From positions 1 through 29,867 of the forward strand of contig JAUWGN010000001.1 of the NCBI GenBank assembly GCA_030606385.1: DNA of 29,867 bases. Reading direction: 5' to 3'. Below, piece by piece: positions 1-9,297 of the stretch (positions within the stretch are counted from its first letter, which is position 1; each line of letters starts with the position of its first letter). The position numbers and the translations under genes are program-made. The notes under the pieces are model-generated. The model did no database searches. It was not told where the DNA came from and saw only the letters and a program-made list of their open reading frames with translations. The stretch is from Dehalococcoidia bacterium. GTDB lineage: Bacteria > Chloroflexota > Dehalococcoidia > GIF9 > AB-539-J10.

Positions 1-846
1 ACCGCTTGCTTCGAGGGCATTCGGGGAAACTGGGATAGTGAGCATGAGAGATTTTGCCTCTTCAGAATTAGGGACCACTACAAACGCATGCTCAATGGCT
101 GCCGTTTGTTAAAAATCAACCTATCCTACTCCCTTGATGAATTGTGTCAATTGACTATAGAGACCACAGAAAGAAGCAATTACCACGAAGATGTCTATGT
201 CCGCCCTATGGCATACAAAAGTTCCGAAGCTCTCGGGATTCGCCTTCACGACCTTGAAGACGATTTTCTTATTATTGTGACTACACTCCCTGCTTATCTT
301 GATATTCAGAATGGTGTTCGTTGCGGTACATCATCATGGCGGCGTGTCGACGACACCATGATACCAGCCCGAGGAAAAATTTGTGGTATCTATGTTAACA
401 GCGCATTAGCTAAAACCGAGGCACTGGAAAATGGCTATGATGAAGCGATATTACTAAGCCATGATGGACATGTCTCCGAGGGCAGTGGCGAAAATATCTT
501 TTTGGTTAGCGATGGGAAGCTAGTCACGCCCTCTTCATCAGATAATATCCTCGTTGGAATCACCAGAGATACAGTTATGAAACTAGCTAAAAACGAGCTG
601 GGCATAGATACCGTAGAGAGAACTGTTGATAGAAGCGAGCTCTACCTCGCTGAAGAATGCTTCTTTACTGGCACCGCAGCCCATATCACCCCAATCATCG
701 AAATCGACCACCGTATGATAGGCGCAGGGAAAATCGGTAAAATAACCGCTGAGTTACAAAACCTGTTTAGCCAGGTAATACTGGGAAGAAATCCTGGATA
801 CGCTGACTGGTATACACTGGTTTCCCCCAAATCTGTGAAGACGTGA
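1..846 (+). CDS. ilvE: Branched-chain amino acid aminotransferase, 5'-truncated
   Basis: PLP enzyme of fold type IV that transaminates branched-chain 2-oxo acids with glutamate, the last step of Leu/Ile/Val synthesis, in the cytosol. The reading frame is open from base 1, so the N-terminus lies outside the window. The first codons read like the family's CFEGIRG segment and run into an FRIRDHYKRML helix, so the ATG at 88 is internal. The catalytic lysine is the K of GKICGIYVNS, residue 97 counted from the ATG at 88. It is followed by AKTEALENGYDEAILL and the SEGSGENIF signature. A D-amino-acid aminotransferase or aminodeoxychorismate lyase is less likely given this motif set. It ends 3 bp before the convergent lexA stop, leaving no room for a terminator. 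Confidence 0.9.
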   Translation, partial: TACFEGIRGNWDSEHERFCLFRIRDHYKRMLNGCRLLKINLSYSLDELCQLTIETTERSNYHEDVYVRPMAYKSSEALGIRLHDLEDDFLIIVTTLPAYLDIQNGVRCGTSSWRRVDDTMIPARGKICGIYVNSALAKTEALENGYDEAILLSHDGHVSEGSGENIFLVSDGKLVTPSSSDNILVGITRDTVMKLAKNELGIDTVERTVDRSELYLAEECFFTGTAAHITPIIEIDHRMIGAGKIGKITAELQNLFSQVILGRNPGYADWYTLVSPKSVKT

Positions 847-849
847 CTT

Positions 850-1491
850 TTATGACATTCGTCTGATGACAGCAACTACCTTCCCCTGGATATCAATATT
901 ATCAGCAGAGGTGTAAATAGGACTAATCTGGCTATTTGCCGACTCAAGACGCACGCGCTCTCCCTCTTTAAACAATTTTTTCAGAGTAATTTCTTGCTCC
1001 TTCTTGAGCCAGACTGCCGTCATGTCGCCTTCCTCAACATTATCTACGTAACTCAATAACACAATATCCCCATCCCCTATCAAGGCATCAACCATCGATT
1101 CACCTTTCACCTTAACAGCATAAATATTGCCCCTTCTTTGAATTAAGTCGTCACTTACCTCCAGCCCTTCATCAGAGGTAACAGCGCTTTTATTGGCATC
1201 AAGCACAGGAATGGGCTCACCAGCGGCTATCTCTCCTATTATAGGTATATAGACAAGTCTTTTCTCACGGCGTTTATCTAAGAGCTCAATCCCCCGCGAT
1301 ATATCGCTTTGACGACGAATATAACCTGCGCGCTCCAATTTATTTAGATTATAAACTACCACAGAAGTAGAACTTATATCACATCCTTTAACAATGTCTC
1401 TAACACTAGGAGGATAACCATTATCACGCAAATACTGGCGAATGAAGCTTATGATCTGTTTTTGCTTTCTGGAAAGAGCTTTATCAGCCAA
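850..1491 (-). CDS. lexA: LexA-type SOS repressor
   Basis: Self-cleaving transcriptional repressor of the DNA-damage response, 213 aa, the usual LexA length. Residues 1-72 form a winged helix-turn-helix (YPPSVRDI, then STSVVVYNLNKLERAGYI). Residues 80-213 form an S24 peptidase domain. The scissile Ala-Gly is A90-G91 in EIAAGEPIPV, the nucleophile is S132 in KGESM, and the general-base lysine is K171 in ITLKKL. All autoproteolysis residues are present. The start is a TTG at 1491, preceded by AAAGGAGG nine bases upstream and lying over the end of rpsT. It is the third gene of relA-rpsT-lexA, so it is probably cotranscribed with a stringent-response gene. I see no obvious LexA operator in front of the operon. 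Confidence 0.95.
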   Translation of the reverse strand: MADKALSRKQKQIISFIRQYLRDNGYPPSVRDIVKGCDISSTSVVVYNLNKLERAGYIRRQSDISRGIELLDKRREKRLVYIPIIGEIAAGEPIPVLDANKSAVTSDEGLEVSDDLIQRRGNIYAVKVKGESMVDALIGDGDIVLLSYVDNVEEGDMTAVWLKKEQEITLKKLFKEGERVRLESANSQISPIYTSADNIDIQGKVVAVIRRMS

Positions 1492-1496
1492 AAAAG

Positions 1497-1778
1497 CTAA
1501 CCTCCTTTCTCCTTCGACATTGCCTGATTTAATTGCCTTGTTAGCTGAGAGTTGAGTCTAGCACCCTTATTGCGATGAATAACCCCTGCGCTTACCGCCT
1601 TATCTATATAGCTTATCGCCTTTACCGTCTCTTTTTCCGCTAATTCCATATTCCCAGCTACAATAAGCTTCCCCACTTTAGCAATAGCAGTCTTCATCCT
1701 GCTCTTTGTCGTACTATTCCGCAATCTCCTTCTTTCCGTAGCACGAGCTATTTTGTTAGCCAACTTAATGCGCGGCAT
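1497..1778 (-). CDS. rpsT: 30S ribosomal protein S20
   Basis: Small-subunit protein that binds 16S rRNA, 93 aa, typical length. The N-terminus is highly basic (IKLANKIARATERRRLRN) and the C-terminal helix contains GVIHRNKGARLNSQL, both diagnostic for S20. The ATG at 1778 has AGGAGG in front of it. The first 14 bases overlap the 3' end of relA, and lexA starts five bases after its stop, so translation of all three genes is probably coupled. Confidence 0.97.
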   Translation of the reverse strand: MPRIKLANKIARATERRRLRNSTTKSRMKTAIAKVGKLIVAGNMELAEKETVKAISYIDKAVSAGVIHRNKGARLNSQLTRQLNQAMSKEKGG

Positions 1779-3924
1779 TCACTCCTCCTTTCCTTCTCAC
1801 ATTTACTACGCCCCCAATTGAGTAAACTTTAGATATCAAACTTGCTAACTCGGCAGTACCCTTTATTTCCAGACTAAGATTCAATGAGACAATATCCTCG
1901 TGGTCTGCCACATGAAAGTCAGTGATATTTACTCCTTCCTCAGCAATAATAACGCTAATATCCCGAAGTAAGCCTATCCTATCCCAAGCATTAACTTGAA
2001 TAGCCACCGGGTAAACTTGCTCCACACCGCCCCAGCCCACCTCAATCAGCCGCTCCCTCTCCACTTCATTAACGATATTGGGGCAATCTCGACGATGCAC
2101 GGTAACACCGCGTCCCTGAGTAATATAACCAATAATCTTATCCCCTGGCAAGGGATGACAACAGTTAGCCAGATGAGTGACCAGGTCTCCTACACCAAGT
2201 ACCTTAACGCTCGCCGGGCTAACCTTTTTTGAAGGATGAACTTCAACCAGCTCTTCAGGCCGCTCTTCACTTACGGCTAGTTTTGCTATTATTTGAGAGG
2301 GACTAAGGTTACCACTCCCGATGGCAACAAAAAAGTCATCCATATTCTTGAAACCAAATAGTGATGCCACTTCACTAACGCTTGGGAGGACAATATCTGC
2401 CCTTTTGAGTTCCCGGCCCAGAAATTGCTTCCCCGCCTCAATGGTTTGAGCCCTATCCTGCTTGTTGAACCATTGGCGAATTTTCGCCCGTGCATGAGAA
2501 GTTTTGACATAGCCAAGTTCAGGATTGAGCCAATCCAGACTAGGTTCTTTCTCCCCCTTAGCAGCAATGATTTCCACCACATCAGCATTATTGAGATTAT
2601 AGTTCAATGGCACCAATCGGCCATTCACTTTTGCCCCAACACAGCGATAAGCCAAGGTGGTATGAACGTGAAAAGCGAAATCCAAAGGCGTTGCTCCTTT
2701 GGCCAATTCCTTTATTTCGCCTTTGGGAGTAAAAACAAACACCCGATTAGCGAGCATATCGCTTTTGACGGATTCCAAAAATTCCTTGCTATCAAATACA
2801 TCTCGCCACTCAACCAGTCGAGGTAACCAAGCCACTTCCCCAAAAGACTCCCCTCCTTTTTCTCCCTCCTTATAGCGCCAGTGGGCAGCTAACCCAAACT
2901 CAGCAACTCGATTCATTTGATAAGTCCGAATTTGCACCTCCAACGCATTCCCATGATATATCACCGCTGTGTGTAAAGATCGATACCCATTCTCTTTAGG
3001 ATTAGCAATAAAATCGCTAAATTCTTCAGGCATAGGATGCCAAAGGCTATGAACTATTCCCAGTGCCTTATAGCAGTCTGAAATTGAATTAGCCAGTATG
3101 CGCAAGCCAAAAAGATCATAGATATCGCCAAAATCCTTGCCCTGCGACGCATATTTGCCCATTTTCCGAAAGATACTATAAACATGCTTTGGCCTGCCAA
3201 AAACGCTTGCTTCTACCCCAGCTTTGTTCAATTCCTCGCCTACCGCTTGGATAGCTTCGTTTATAAAACCTTCTCTTTGTTCTCGTTTCGAAGCTACCAA
3301 ACGAGCAACCCGATGATATTCCCGTGGCTCTAAATAACGAAAAGCCAAATCCTCTAGCTGCCATTTTACGCTCCGGATACCCAGACGATGAGCTAGCGGA
3401 GCGTATATCTCCAAAGTCTCTTGAGCAATGGCGACGCGTTTTCCCCGCGGCAAAACTCCAAGAGTACGCATATTATGTAGCCGGTCAGCTAATTTTATAT
3501 ATATAACCCTTAAATCCTCAGCAGTAGCTATAAGCATCTTGCGCAGATTCTCCACTTGAAGCTCCCTCCTGGCTGCATCTCCATAAACAGGCTTTGCCAA
3601 CTTGCTCAATTTCGTGGTGCCCCCTACTAATCTAGCTACTTCATCACCAAAGTTAGTCTCGATTTCACCCATTGAGACTCCACAATCCTCGAGAACATCG
3701 TGAAGCAAGGCAGCAGCTAGAGTAGCACCATCAAATTGAAGCTCAGCTAAAATCATTGCTACACTAACAGGATGCTCCAGGTAAGGCTCTCCTGATTTCC
3801 GTAATTGCCCTAGATGCGCATCAAGAGCAAAATTGTAAGCTTTCTCAACCAGTGTTACCTGCTCTTCTGGCAGGTATGCCTGTGCTTTAGCTAAAAGCTC
3901 CTCCTTTTCCATCAAATTCATCAT
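1765..3924 (-). CDS. relA: Bifunctional (p)ppGpp synthetase/hydrolase, RelA/SpoT family
   Basis: Makes and degrades the alarmone (p)ppGpp. It is 719 aa, full length for a long RSH protein. Domains in order: HD hydrolase (H51 in EHPVSV, H75-D76 in LLHDVLED); nucleotidyltransferase around residues 240-340 (RPKHVYSIFRKM, YDLFGLRI, GYRSLHTAV); TGS around 395-455 (VFVFTPKGEI, ATPLDFAFHVHT); a Cys/His region around 575-610 (ANCCHPLPGDKIIGYI); and a C-terminal ACT domain (DRIGLLRDISVIIAEEGVNI). The HD residues are intact, so hydrolysis is expected as well as synthesis. Three candidate ATGs lie at 3924, 3921 and 3912, none with a strong SD, so the exact start is uncertain by four codons. It is divergent from hisS and leads the operon with rpsT and lexA. 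Confidence 0.96.
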   Translation of the reverse strand: MMNLMEKEELLAKAQAYLPEEQVTLVEKAYNFALDAHLGQLRKSGEPYLEHPVSVAMILAELQFDGATLAAALLHDVLEDCGVSMGEIETNFGDEVARLVGGTTKLSKLAKPVYGDAARRELQVENLRKMLIATAEDLRVIYIKLADRLHNMRTLGVLPRGKRVAIAQETLEIYAPLAHRLGIRSVKWQLEDLAFRYLEPREYHRVARLVASKREQREGFINEAIQAVGEELNKAGVEASVFGRPKHVYSIFRKMGKYASQGKDFGDIYDLFGLRILANSISDCYKALGIVHSLWHPMPEEFSDFIANPKENGYRSLHTAVIYHGNALEVQIRTYQMNRVAEFGLAAHWRYKEGEKGGESFGEVAWLPRLVEWRDVFDSKEFLESVKSDMLANRVFVFTPKGEIKELAKGATPLDFAFHVHTTLAYRCVGAKVNGRLVPLNYNLNNADVVEIIAAKGEKEPSLDWLNPELGYVKTSHARAKIRQWFNKQDRAQTIEAGKQFLGRELKRADIVLPSVSEVASLFGFKNMDDFFVAIGSGNLSPSQIIAKLAVSEERPEELVEVHPSKKVSPASVKVLGVGDLVTHLANCCHPLPGDKIIGYITQGRGVTVHRRDCPNIVNEVERERLIEVGWGGVEQVYPVAIQVNAWDRIGLLRDISVIIAEEGVNITDFHVADHEDIVSLNLSLEIKGTAELASLISKVYSIGGVVNVRRKGGVNAAH

Positions 3925-3954
3925 AACTTAAATAACAAAAACAAGGCAAATTCC

Positions 3955-3983
3955 TTTACATCCTTCCTACTCTCTTGTATTCT
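3955..3983 (+). promoter_or_regulatory. Probable sigma70-type promoter for hisS
   Basis: TTTACA at 3955-3960 and TATTCT at 3978-3983 are separated by 17 bp. The predicted start near 3990 leaves a leader of about 15 nt carrying only the hisS Shine-Dalgarno. Called by eye. Confidence 0.5.
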
Positions 3984-4004
3984 ACAAGTCAAGGAGTTTT
4001 TCTT

Positions 4005-5255
4005 TTGTTCAAAGCACCTCGCGGCACATCGGACATCTTGCCCCAAGAAAAGGCTTACTGGAAGTATATAGAGGAAAAAGCTGTTTACCTCTGCCAGCTT
4101 TACGGTTACCAGCCCCTCAACACCCCTGTTTTTGAAGATTACCAACTCTTTGCCCACATCGCGCCTGATGGCGCAGACATCATTAAGGAGATGTATGTCT
4201 TTGAGGATAGAAGTGGGCAGAAGCTGGCTTTGACTGCAGAGGGAACTGCGCCGATCTGTCGCGCTTACCTTGAACATGGGCTATTTAACCTACCTCAGCC
4301 AGTAAAGCTATATTATATTATCCCCGCCTTCAGATACGAGCGCCCTCAGGCAGGACGCTATCGTCAGCATCATCAGCTTGGATGTGAAGCAATAGGTGAT
4401 GCTGACCCTGTCCTCGATGCTGAGGTGATAGAATTGATGTATCGTTTCTTATCTTCTTTGGGTCTTTCAGAACTGCTTATTGAGATTAATAGCATTGGCT
4501 GTCGACAATGTCAGCCTGGCTATGTCGAGGCGTTGAAAAAATACTATTCCACCTACCGGGATAGACTATGTCCCGACTGCAAGGTCAGGTTGGCTAGAAA
4601 TCCCCTGCGACTTCTCGACTGCAAAGAAGTTTCCTGCCAGGAAATAATAACAGGTGCGCCAAAAATCACAGACTATCTTTGCTCCGAATGCCAGACACAT
4701 TTTCAAAGTGTCCAGAAATATCTAACTGAACTGGGGATAAGTTACCAACTAAATCACAAGCTAGTGCGTGGACTGGATTACTATACCAGAACAGTCTTCG
4801 AGGTTAAGCCTGAAGGGAAAGGAGTACAAATCGCTCTTGGTGGAGGCGGCCGCTACGATAATCTTATTGAGGAACTGGGGGGTAAACCTACGCCAGCAGT
4901 TGGCTTTGCCGCTGGTATAGAAAGAATCATTATTGCCTTGAAAAACCAGAACGTAATTGTTCCTACCCTCCCTAAACCTGTTGCTTATGTAGCTTGCCTC
5001 GGAACACAAGCTAAATTAGAGGCAACAAAACTTGTTTCCAGATTACGCCACCAAGGCATCGCTGCCATCCAAGCTACTGGAGATAAGAGTTTGAAAAGCC
5101 AACTGAGACAGGCTAATTCGCTAGACGTTAAATACACCGTTATCATTGGAGAAAAGGAAGTGGCGAATGAAACAGCGGTATTGCGAGACATGTCGAGCGG
5201 AGAACAGAAAACTGTTCCCTTCAATGAAATAGCAAGCTTACTTGAAAAAAGATGA
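4005..5255 (+). CDS. hisS: Histidyl-tRNA synthetase
   Basis: Class II aminoacyl-tRNA synthetase that charges tRNA-His. I place the start at a TTG (4005): AAGGAG lies at 3991-3996 with an 8-bp spacer, and the protein then begins MFKAPRGTSDILPQEKAY, the normal HisRS N-terminus, giving 416 aa. An upstream in-frame TTG at 3975 lies inside the promoter. Motif 2 is FRYERPQAGRYRQHHQ. The histidine-binding loop is LVRGLDYYTRTVFE. Motif 3 is GGGGRYDNL followed by GFAAGIERI. The C-terminal anticodon-binding domain ends near residue 415. A central Cys-rich stretch (CRQCQPGY, CPDCKVRL, CKEVSCQ, CSECQ) is typical of many bacterial HisRS. Confidence 0.96.
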   Translation: MFKAPRGTSDILPQEKAYWKYIEEKAVYLCQLYGYQPLNTPVFEDYQLFAHIAPDGADIIKEMYVFEDRSGQKLALTAEGTAPICRAYLEHGLFNLPQPVKLYYIIPAFRYERPQAGRYRQHHQLGCEAIGDADPVLDAEVIELMYRFLSSLGLSELLIEINSIGCRQCQPGYVEALKKYYSTYRDRLCPDCKVRLARNPLRLLDCKEVSCQEIITGAPKITDYLCSECQTHFQSVQKYLTELGISYQLNHKLVRGLDYYTRTVFEVKPEGKGVQIALGGGGRYDNLIEELGGKPTPAVGFAAGIERIIIALKNQNVIVPTLPKPVAYVACLGTQAKLEATKLVSRLRHQGIAAIQATGDKSLKSQLRQANSLDVKYTVIIGEKEVANETAVLRDMSSGEQKTVPFNEIASLLEKR

Positions 5256-5291
5256 GAAAGAGCACAAAATATAGCTTTCTATTCGTAGATG

Positions 5292-5300
5292 TGGTATAAT
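5292..5300 (+). promoter_or_regulatory. Extended -10 promoter element upstream of gyrB
   Basis: TGGTATAAT, a perfect TGN-TATAAT extended -10, lies in the hisS-gyrB gap. No good -35 hexamer is visible 16-18 bp upstream, as is common for extended -10 promoters. It predicts a gyrB leader of about 75 nt. Confidence 0.5.
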
Positions 5301-5381
5301 AAATGGGTAAATATGGTGTTGTGCCAAATTGGTCACCTAGCGTTGCAACATTCACCTTAGATAGACGAACCCCAATCACAT

Positions 5382-7793
5382 ATGACACAAGACGAGCTAA
5401 ACAACAAACCAAATAACGAGTATCGCGCCGAAGACATCCAGATTCTAGACGAGATAGAAGCAGTCCGTCTACGCCCTGGAATGTATGTCGGGAGCACCGA
5501 CCGTCAAGGACTGCATCAACTCCTCTATGAAATAGTATATAACAGCATAGATGAGGCTATGGCTGGTTTCTGCGACCAAATTGATGTGACAATTCACCCA
5601 GATAACAGCGTCACCGTGGTGGATAACGGGAGAGGCATCCCTGTTGACATTATTCCAGAAACAGACATTACTGCTTTACAAGCAGTGATGACCCATCTAC
5701 ACGCTGGAGCAAAGTTTGGAGGAGCTGTTTACCAAATATCAAGCGGATTACACGGCGTCGGTGCTTCGGTGGTGAATGCTTTGTCTGCCTGGCTTAAAGT
5801 CGAGATTAGAAGGGAAGGGAACATATATCGCCAGGAATACCGGCAAGGTATTCCTATAGGTGCTATAGAAATCATCGGTCACGCCCAAGATACCGGCACT
5901 AAAATCATGTTTCTCGCCGATAGTCTAATCTTTGAGGATATCGATTACGACTTTGGCACAGTTTGCCAGCGCCTGAGAGAATTGGCTTTTTTGAATAGCG
6001 GGGTGGAGTTAGCAATCAAGCATGAGAGCAGTGATGCCGAAAAAACATTTTACTTCGAAGGTGGAATAGCTACTTTAATTTCCCGGGTAAGCAAAAATAG
6101 GACGGTTATACATCCGGAACCCATCTTACTAAAGAATTCAGCCAACAGCACTGCAATTGAAGTAGCCTTGCAATACAACGATAGCTCCATAGAGTCCACT
6201 TTCTCCTTTGCCAATTGTGTTAGCACCAGAGAGGGAGGCAGCCACCTTACCGGTTTTCGTTCCGCATTGACCCGCGTCCTGAATGATTACGCGCGAAATA
6301 ATAAATTCATCAAAGATACCGAACCCAACCTAACCGGGGAAGACGTCCGTGAAGGGATGGTAGCGATTATCAGCGTAAAGTTACCCCATCCTCAATTTGA
6401 GGGGCAAACTAAAGCAAAACTGGGCAATCCTGAAGTAAAAAGTCAAGTCGAATTTGTCGTCGCCGATGGATTGTCCCTCTATCTAGAGCAACATCCAGAC
6501 GAGGCAAAGACAATTATCGCCAAATGCCTCATTTCCGCTAAGGCAAGGGAAGCAGCACGTAAAGCACGCGAGCTCGTGTTTAAGAAAAGCAGCTTCGAAA
6601 TATCAGTCTTGCCCGGAAAGCTGGCCGATTGTTCCGAAAAAGACCCATCCTTGTGTGAGCTTTACCTAGTTGAAGGCGAGTCAGCCGGTGGTTCAGCTAA
6701 ACAGGGACGCAACCGCCAATTCCAGGCTATCCTCCCTCTGAAAGGGAAAATACTCAATGTCGAAAAGGCCGCTAAAGACAAGATCGTACAACATGAAGAG
6801 ATAAGAGCTGTTGTCACCGCATTAAGAGCAAATACCGATGGACAACCTGACCTCTCGAAGCTCAGATACCACAAAATAATCATCATGACCGATGCCGATG
6901 TCGATGGCTCTCACATTCGCACCCTGCTGCTCACCTTCTTCCACCGTTACATGCTGGAGTTAATCACCCATGGATACCTTTACATCGCCCAACCACCCCT
7001 TTATCGAGCAACTATAGGGAAAACGCAAGAATGGATATATTCGGAGGAGGAGATGGAAAGGGTTTTTGCCAAGAAAGCGTTCGATAAAGTCTCCATCTAC
7101 TCAAAAGATGGCTCTGTTAATCTAACCGGAGTGAAGATACGTGACTTTTTGAATTCACTAAGAGAGTTAAACCAAGGGTTAGATGACCTCCTTGATAAGG
7201 AAGGTATACCGCGAGAACTAAGCGCCGCCCTTCTGAAGAAAGATGAGTCTTTTTATCGCTTCGATTTCCCGGTTAAAAGAACTATGCAAGAACTCAGGAC
7301 TTGGTTAGAGGAATTTGGGTGGACAGTCAGGTCACACTCGAGTGATGAAAAAAGTGAATACTGGTTAGAGGTTGATTTGGAAGCTGGCAAGAAAAAGTTT
7401 GACAGGCAATTTTTTGAAAATCCAATCCTTCGTAAATGCTTCAAGGCCTATCCCCAAGTCAAGAAATTAATTGAGAATAAATCGTACATTATTGTTAAGA
7501 ATGACAAGGAGATTGGTAAAGATATTCCTTGGTATAAACTTGCTGAGGTGCTGGAAAAAATCTCTGAAAGGTCAGGAGTAGTAATCCAGCGTTACAAAGG
7601 ACTGGGGGAAATGAGCCCCGAACAGCTATGGGAAACCACCATGAACCCCGAGACCAGAACGTTGCTCAAGGTAACTGTAGAGGACGCTATAGCGGCAGAC
7701 CAGATATTCACCATGCTGATGGGACCCGAGGTAGCTCCACGCAAGAGCTTTATTCAGGCTCACGCTCAAAGTGTCAGGAACCTAGACGTCTAG
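5382..7793 (+). CDS. gyrB: DNA gyrase subunit B with a long TOPRIM-region insert
   Basis: ATPase subunit of the type IIA topoisomerase that introduces negative supercoils. The GHKL ATPase has N54 in YNSIDEAM, D81 in DNGRGIP, and GLHGVGASVVNALS. The transducer domain follows. TOPRIM has E431 in LVEGESAGGSAKQGRNR and D504/D506/D508 in TDADVDGSH. The C-terminus reads QRYKGLGEMSPEQLWETTM and ends SVRNLDV. At 803 aa it is about 160 residues longer than the short GyrB of many Gram-positives. The excess lies at about residues 565-733, between the IAQPPLYRA segment and QRYKGLGEM, where E. coli GyrB has its insert. ParE is less likely given the QRYKGLGEM and C-terminal features. Its last 20 bp overlap the convergent HD gene. 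Confidence 0.92.
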   Translation: MTQDELNNKPNNEYRAEDIQILDEIEAVRLRPGMYVGSTDRQGLHQLLYEIVYNSIDEAMAGFCDQIDVTIHPDNSVTVVDNGRGIPVDIIPETDITALQAVMTHLHAGAKFGGAVYQISSGLHGVGASVVNALSAWLKVEIRREGNIYRQEYRQGIPIGAIEIIGHAQDTGTKIMFLADSLIFEDIDYDFGTVCQRLRELAFLNSGVELAIKHESSDAEKTFYFEGGIATLISRVSKNRTVIHPEPILLKNSANSTAIEVALQYNDSSIESTFSFANCVSTREGGSHLTGFRSALTRVLNDYARNNKFIKDTEPNLTGEDVREGMVAIISVKLPHPQFEGQTKAKLGNPEVKSQVEFVVADGLSLYLEQHPDEAKTIIAKCLISAKAREAARKARELVFKKSSFEISVLPGKLADCSEKDPSLCELYLVEGESAGGSAKQGRNRQFQAILPLKGKILNVEKAAKDKIVQHEEIRAVVTALRANTDGQPDLSKLRYHKIIIMTDADVDGSHIRTLLLTFFHRYMLELITHGYLYIAQPPLYRATIGKTQEWIYSEEEMERVFAKKAFDKVSIYSKDGSVNLTGVKIRDFLNSLRELNQGLDDLLDKEGIPRELSAALLKKDESFYRFDFPVKRTMQELRTWLEEFGWTVRSHSSDEKSEYWLEVDLEAGKKKFDRQFFENPILRKCFKAYPQVKKLIENKSYIIVKNDKEIGKDIPWYKLAEVLEKISERSGVVIQRYKGLGEMSPEQLWETTMNPETRTLLKVTVEDAIAADQIFTMLMGPEVAPRKSFIQAHAQSVRNLDV

Positions 7794-9297
7794 GACGCTT
7801 GGCAAGCTCCAGACAAAGCTTCTTATCCAGTTTTATGTCTCTTTCAGCAAACAATTTGAGGGCAAGGTCTGCAACAGCGTCCTCATAACCTGAGGGAACA
7901 AGCACATAGCTACGACGCCTGTATTGGGAGTATCCCTCTATCCAACCAGATGCTGGGTATAGCTTAGATAGCGGCACGGCTGTATCCTCACTCAACCTGA
8001 CCATGCTCTGTTTTCCAATTTTTTCGACACGGGGCCTTGGAGGAAAGTCAACGAAGACGGTATCACAGCCTGCTTTCTGAGCTAGTTCTAGCTCCATGGC
8101 ATTCTTTTTACTTTGTTGCTGTTCCAACTCAAAAAACTTGCGTTGAGAGACAAGATCCTTCTCCTTAAGCGCTTGCGGTGATATGACAAGAGCACGCTTT
8201 ACCAAAATTCGCTCCCGAAGTTTCCTAACTTTCACTCTTAGCTCTCTATTAACCTGCTTGGAATTTAACAGGTCGTATTCATCCAAGCGAAGGAAGTCTA
8301 CAGCAAATTTCAGACGAGTGCCACTTACAGTCCATTGTTTGCTGCGTATCTCCTGAAGTAAGGAAGCTATCATGCGAAATGACCCTCTCACTTTATGGTG
8401 GTTATACACGGATGAAAACAAAAGCATCTTGTTAAATAGGATTTGCTCTAAAACGGTGGCGCCACCAATATCAACACAAATGAATGGCTCGTCTCCTCGA
8501 GGGTCAAATATAGACAGTGATACGAAAAGCCTATCTGTATCAACTGGTGTAACTAATCCGCTAAAATAGCCATCTCGTCCCATATAGTCAAGCTTATCAG
8601 CATCAAATGGCCCGTTTATTATTTTACTTAGCCATAGCGGATAATCTGAAGAGGCCTTTACTCCAATAATCATATTGGCCACCCGTTTCAAGTTTACTTT
8701 AGTCAAGATACGAAACTGTTTTGCTGGTGCCATATTATACTTACTGATTATGTCTTCCCATAGCTCGCGGAATCGTGCACTTCTCACTATGTAATAAGAA
8801 AGAATCTCGTGGCCCTCAGCTTCTCCAAACAATTTTGGGTCGGCGCGCTTTAACGTCCTTATTTCTCCAGTCGGGTCCCATTCGTCATAGACGATTTCCG
8901 AAGCGTGACTGAACAGACCGTGACCACAGTCGTGAAGCAAAGCAGCGAGGCGAATCTCAGCAGTCTTCACATCACTTATAAGTCCTCCACGTGAACTGCT
9001 TTTGAGCGCGTCAATTATCTTCTGAGCAAAAATAACGACTCCTAATGAATGCTCAAATCTGGTGTGAGTTGCAGCCGGATACGTTAGGTATGCCAGTGCT
9101 GTCTGGTGAACTCGCCTCAAGCGCTGCATGAGAGGGCTATCTATGAGGTTAATTTCGTGTGGGTAGAAAACATTGTGTCCTAAAATGGCATCACGAATTA
9201 TCTTATCGCCGCGAATTTTAAGTGGTGTATACCCATCCAAAAGTTCTTGAAGAAAAGCCTCAATGCGGTTCTCAAAATCGCGTGTGGCCCCAGGCAT
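7774..9297 (-). CDS. HD-domain phosphohydrolase (SAMHD1/dGTPase-like family)
   Basis: 507-aa metal-dependent phosphohydrolase of the HD superfamily. The metal-binding set is visible: H83 in RFEHSLGV, H122-D123 in LLHDCGHGLFSH, and an Asp in FDADKLDYMGRD (residues 231-241). This spacing matches the COG1078/SAMHD1-like group, whose characterised members hydrolyse dNTPs. The substrate here is unknown. The first 350 residues are catalytic. The C-terminal 150 are basic and rich in Arg/Lys/Glu. The ATG at 9297 overlaps the TAA of the preceding 151-aa gene by one base, so the two are translationally coupled. It belongs to the cassette headed by the HTH gene at 10177. No signal peptide or membrane segment. 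Confidence 0.83.
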   Translation of the reverse strand: MPGATRDFENRIEAFLQELLDGYTPLKIRGDKIIRDAILGHNVFYPHEINLIDSPLMQRLRRVHQTALAYLTYPAATHTRFEHSLGVVIFAQKIIDALKSSSRGGLISDVKTAEIRLAALLHDCGHGLFSHASEIVYDEWDPTGEIRTLKRADPKLFGEAEGHEILSYYIVRSARFRELWEDIISKYNMAPAKQFRILTKVNLKRVANMIIGVKASSDYPLWLSKIINGPFDADKLDYMGRDGYFSGLVTPVDTDRLFVSLSIFDPRGDEPFICVDIGGATVLEQILFNKMLLFSSVYNHHKVRGSFRMIASLLQEIRSKQWTVSGTRLKFAVDFLRLDEYDLLNSKQVNRELRVKVRKLRERILVKRALVISPQALKEKDLVSQRKFFELEQQQSKKNAMELELAQKAGCDTVFVDFPPRPRVEKIGKQSMVRLSEDTAVPLSKLYPASGWIEGYSQYRRRSYVLVPSGYEDAVADLALKLFAERDIKLDKKLCLELAKRPRRLGS

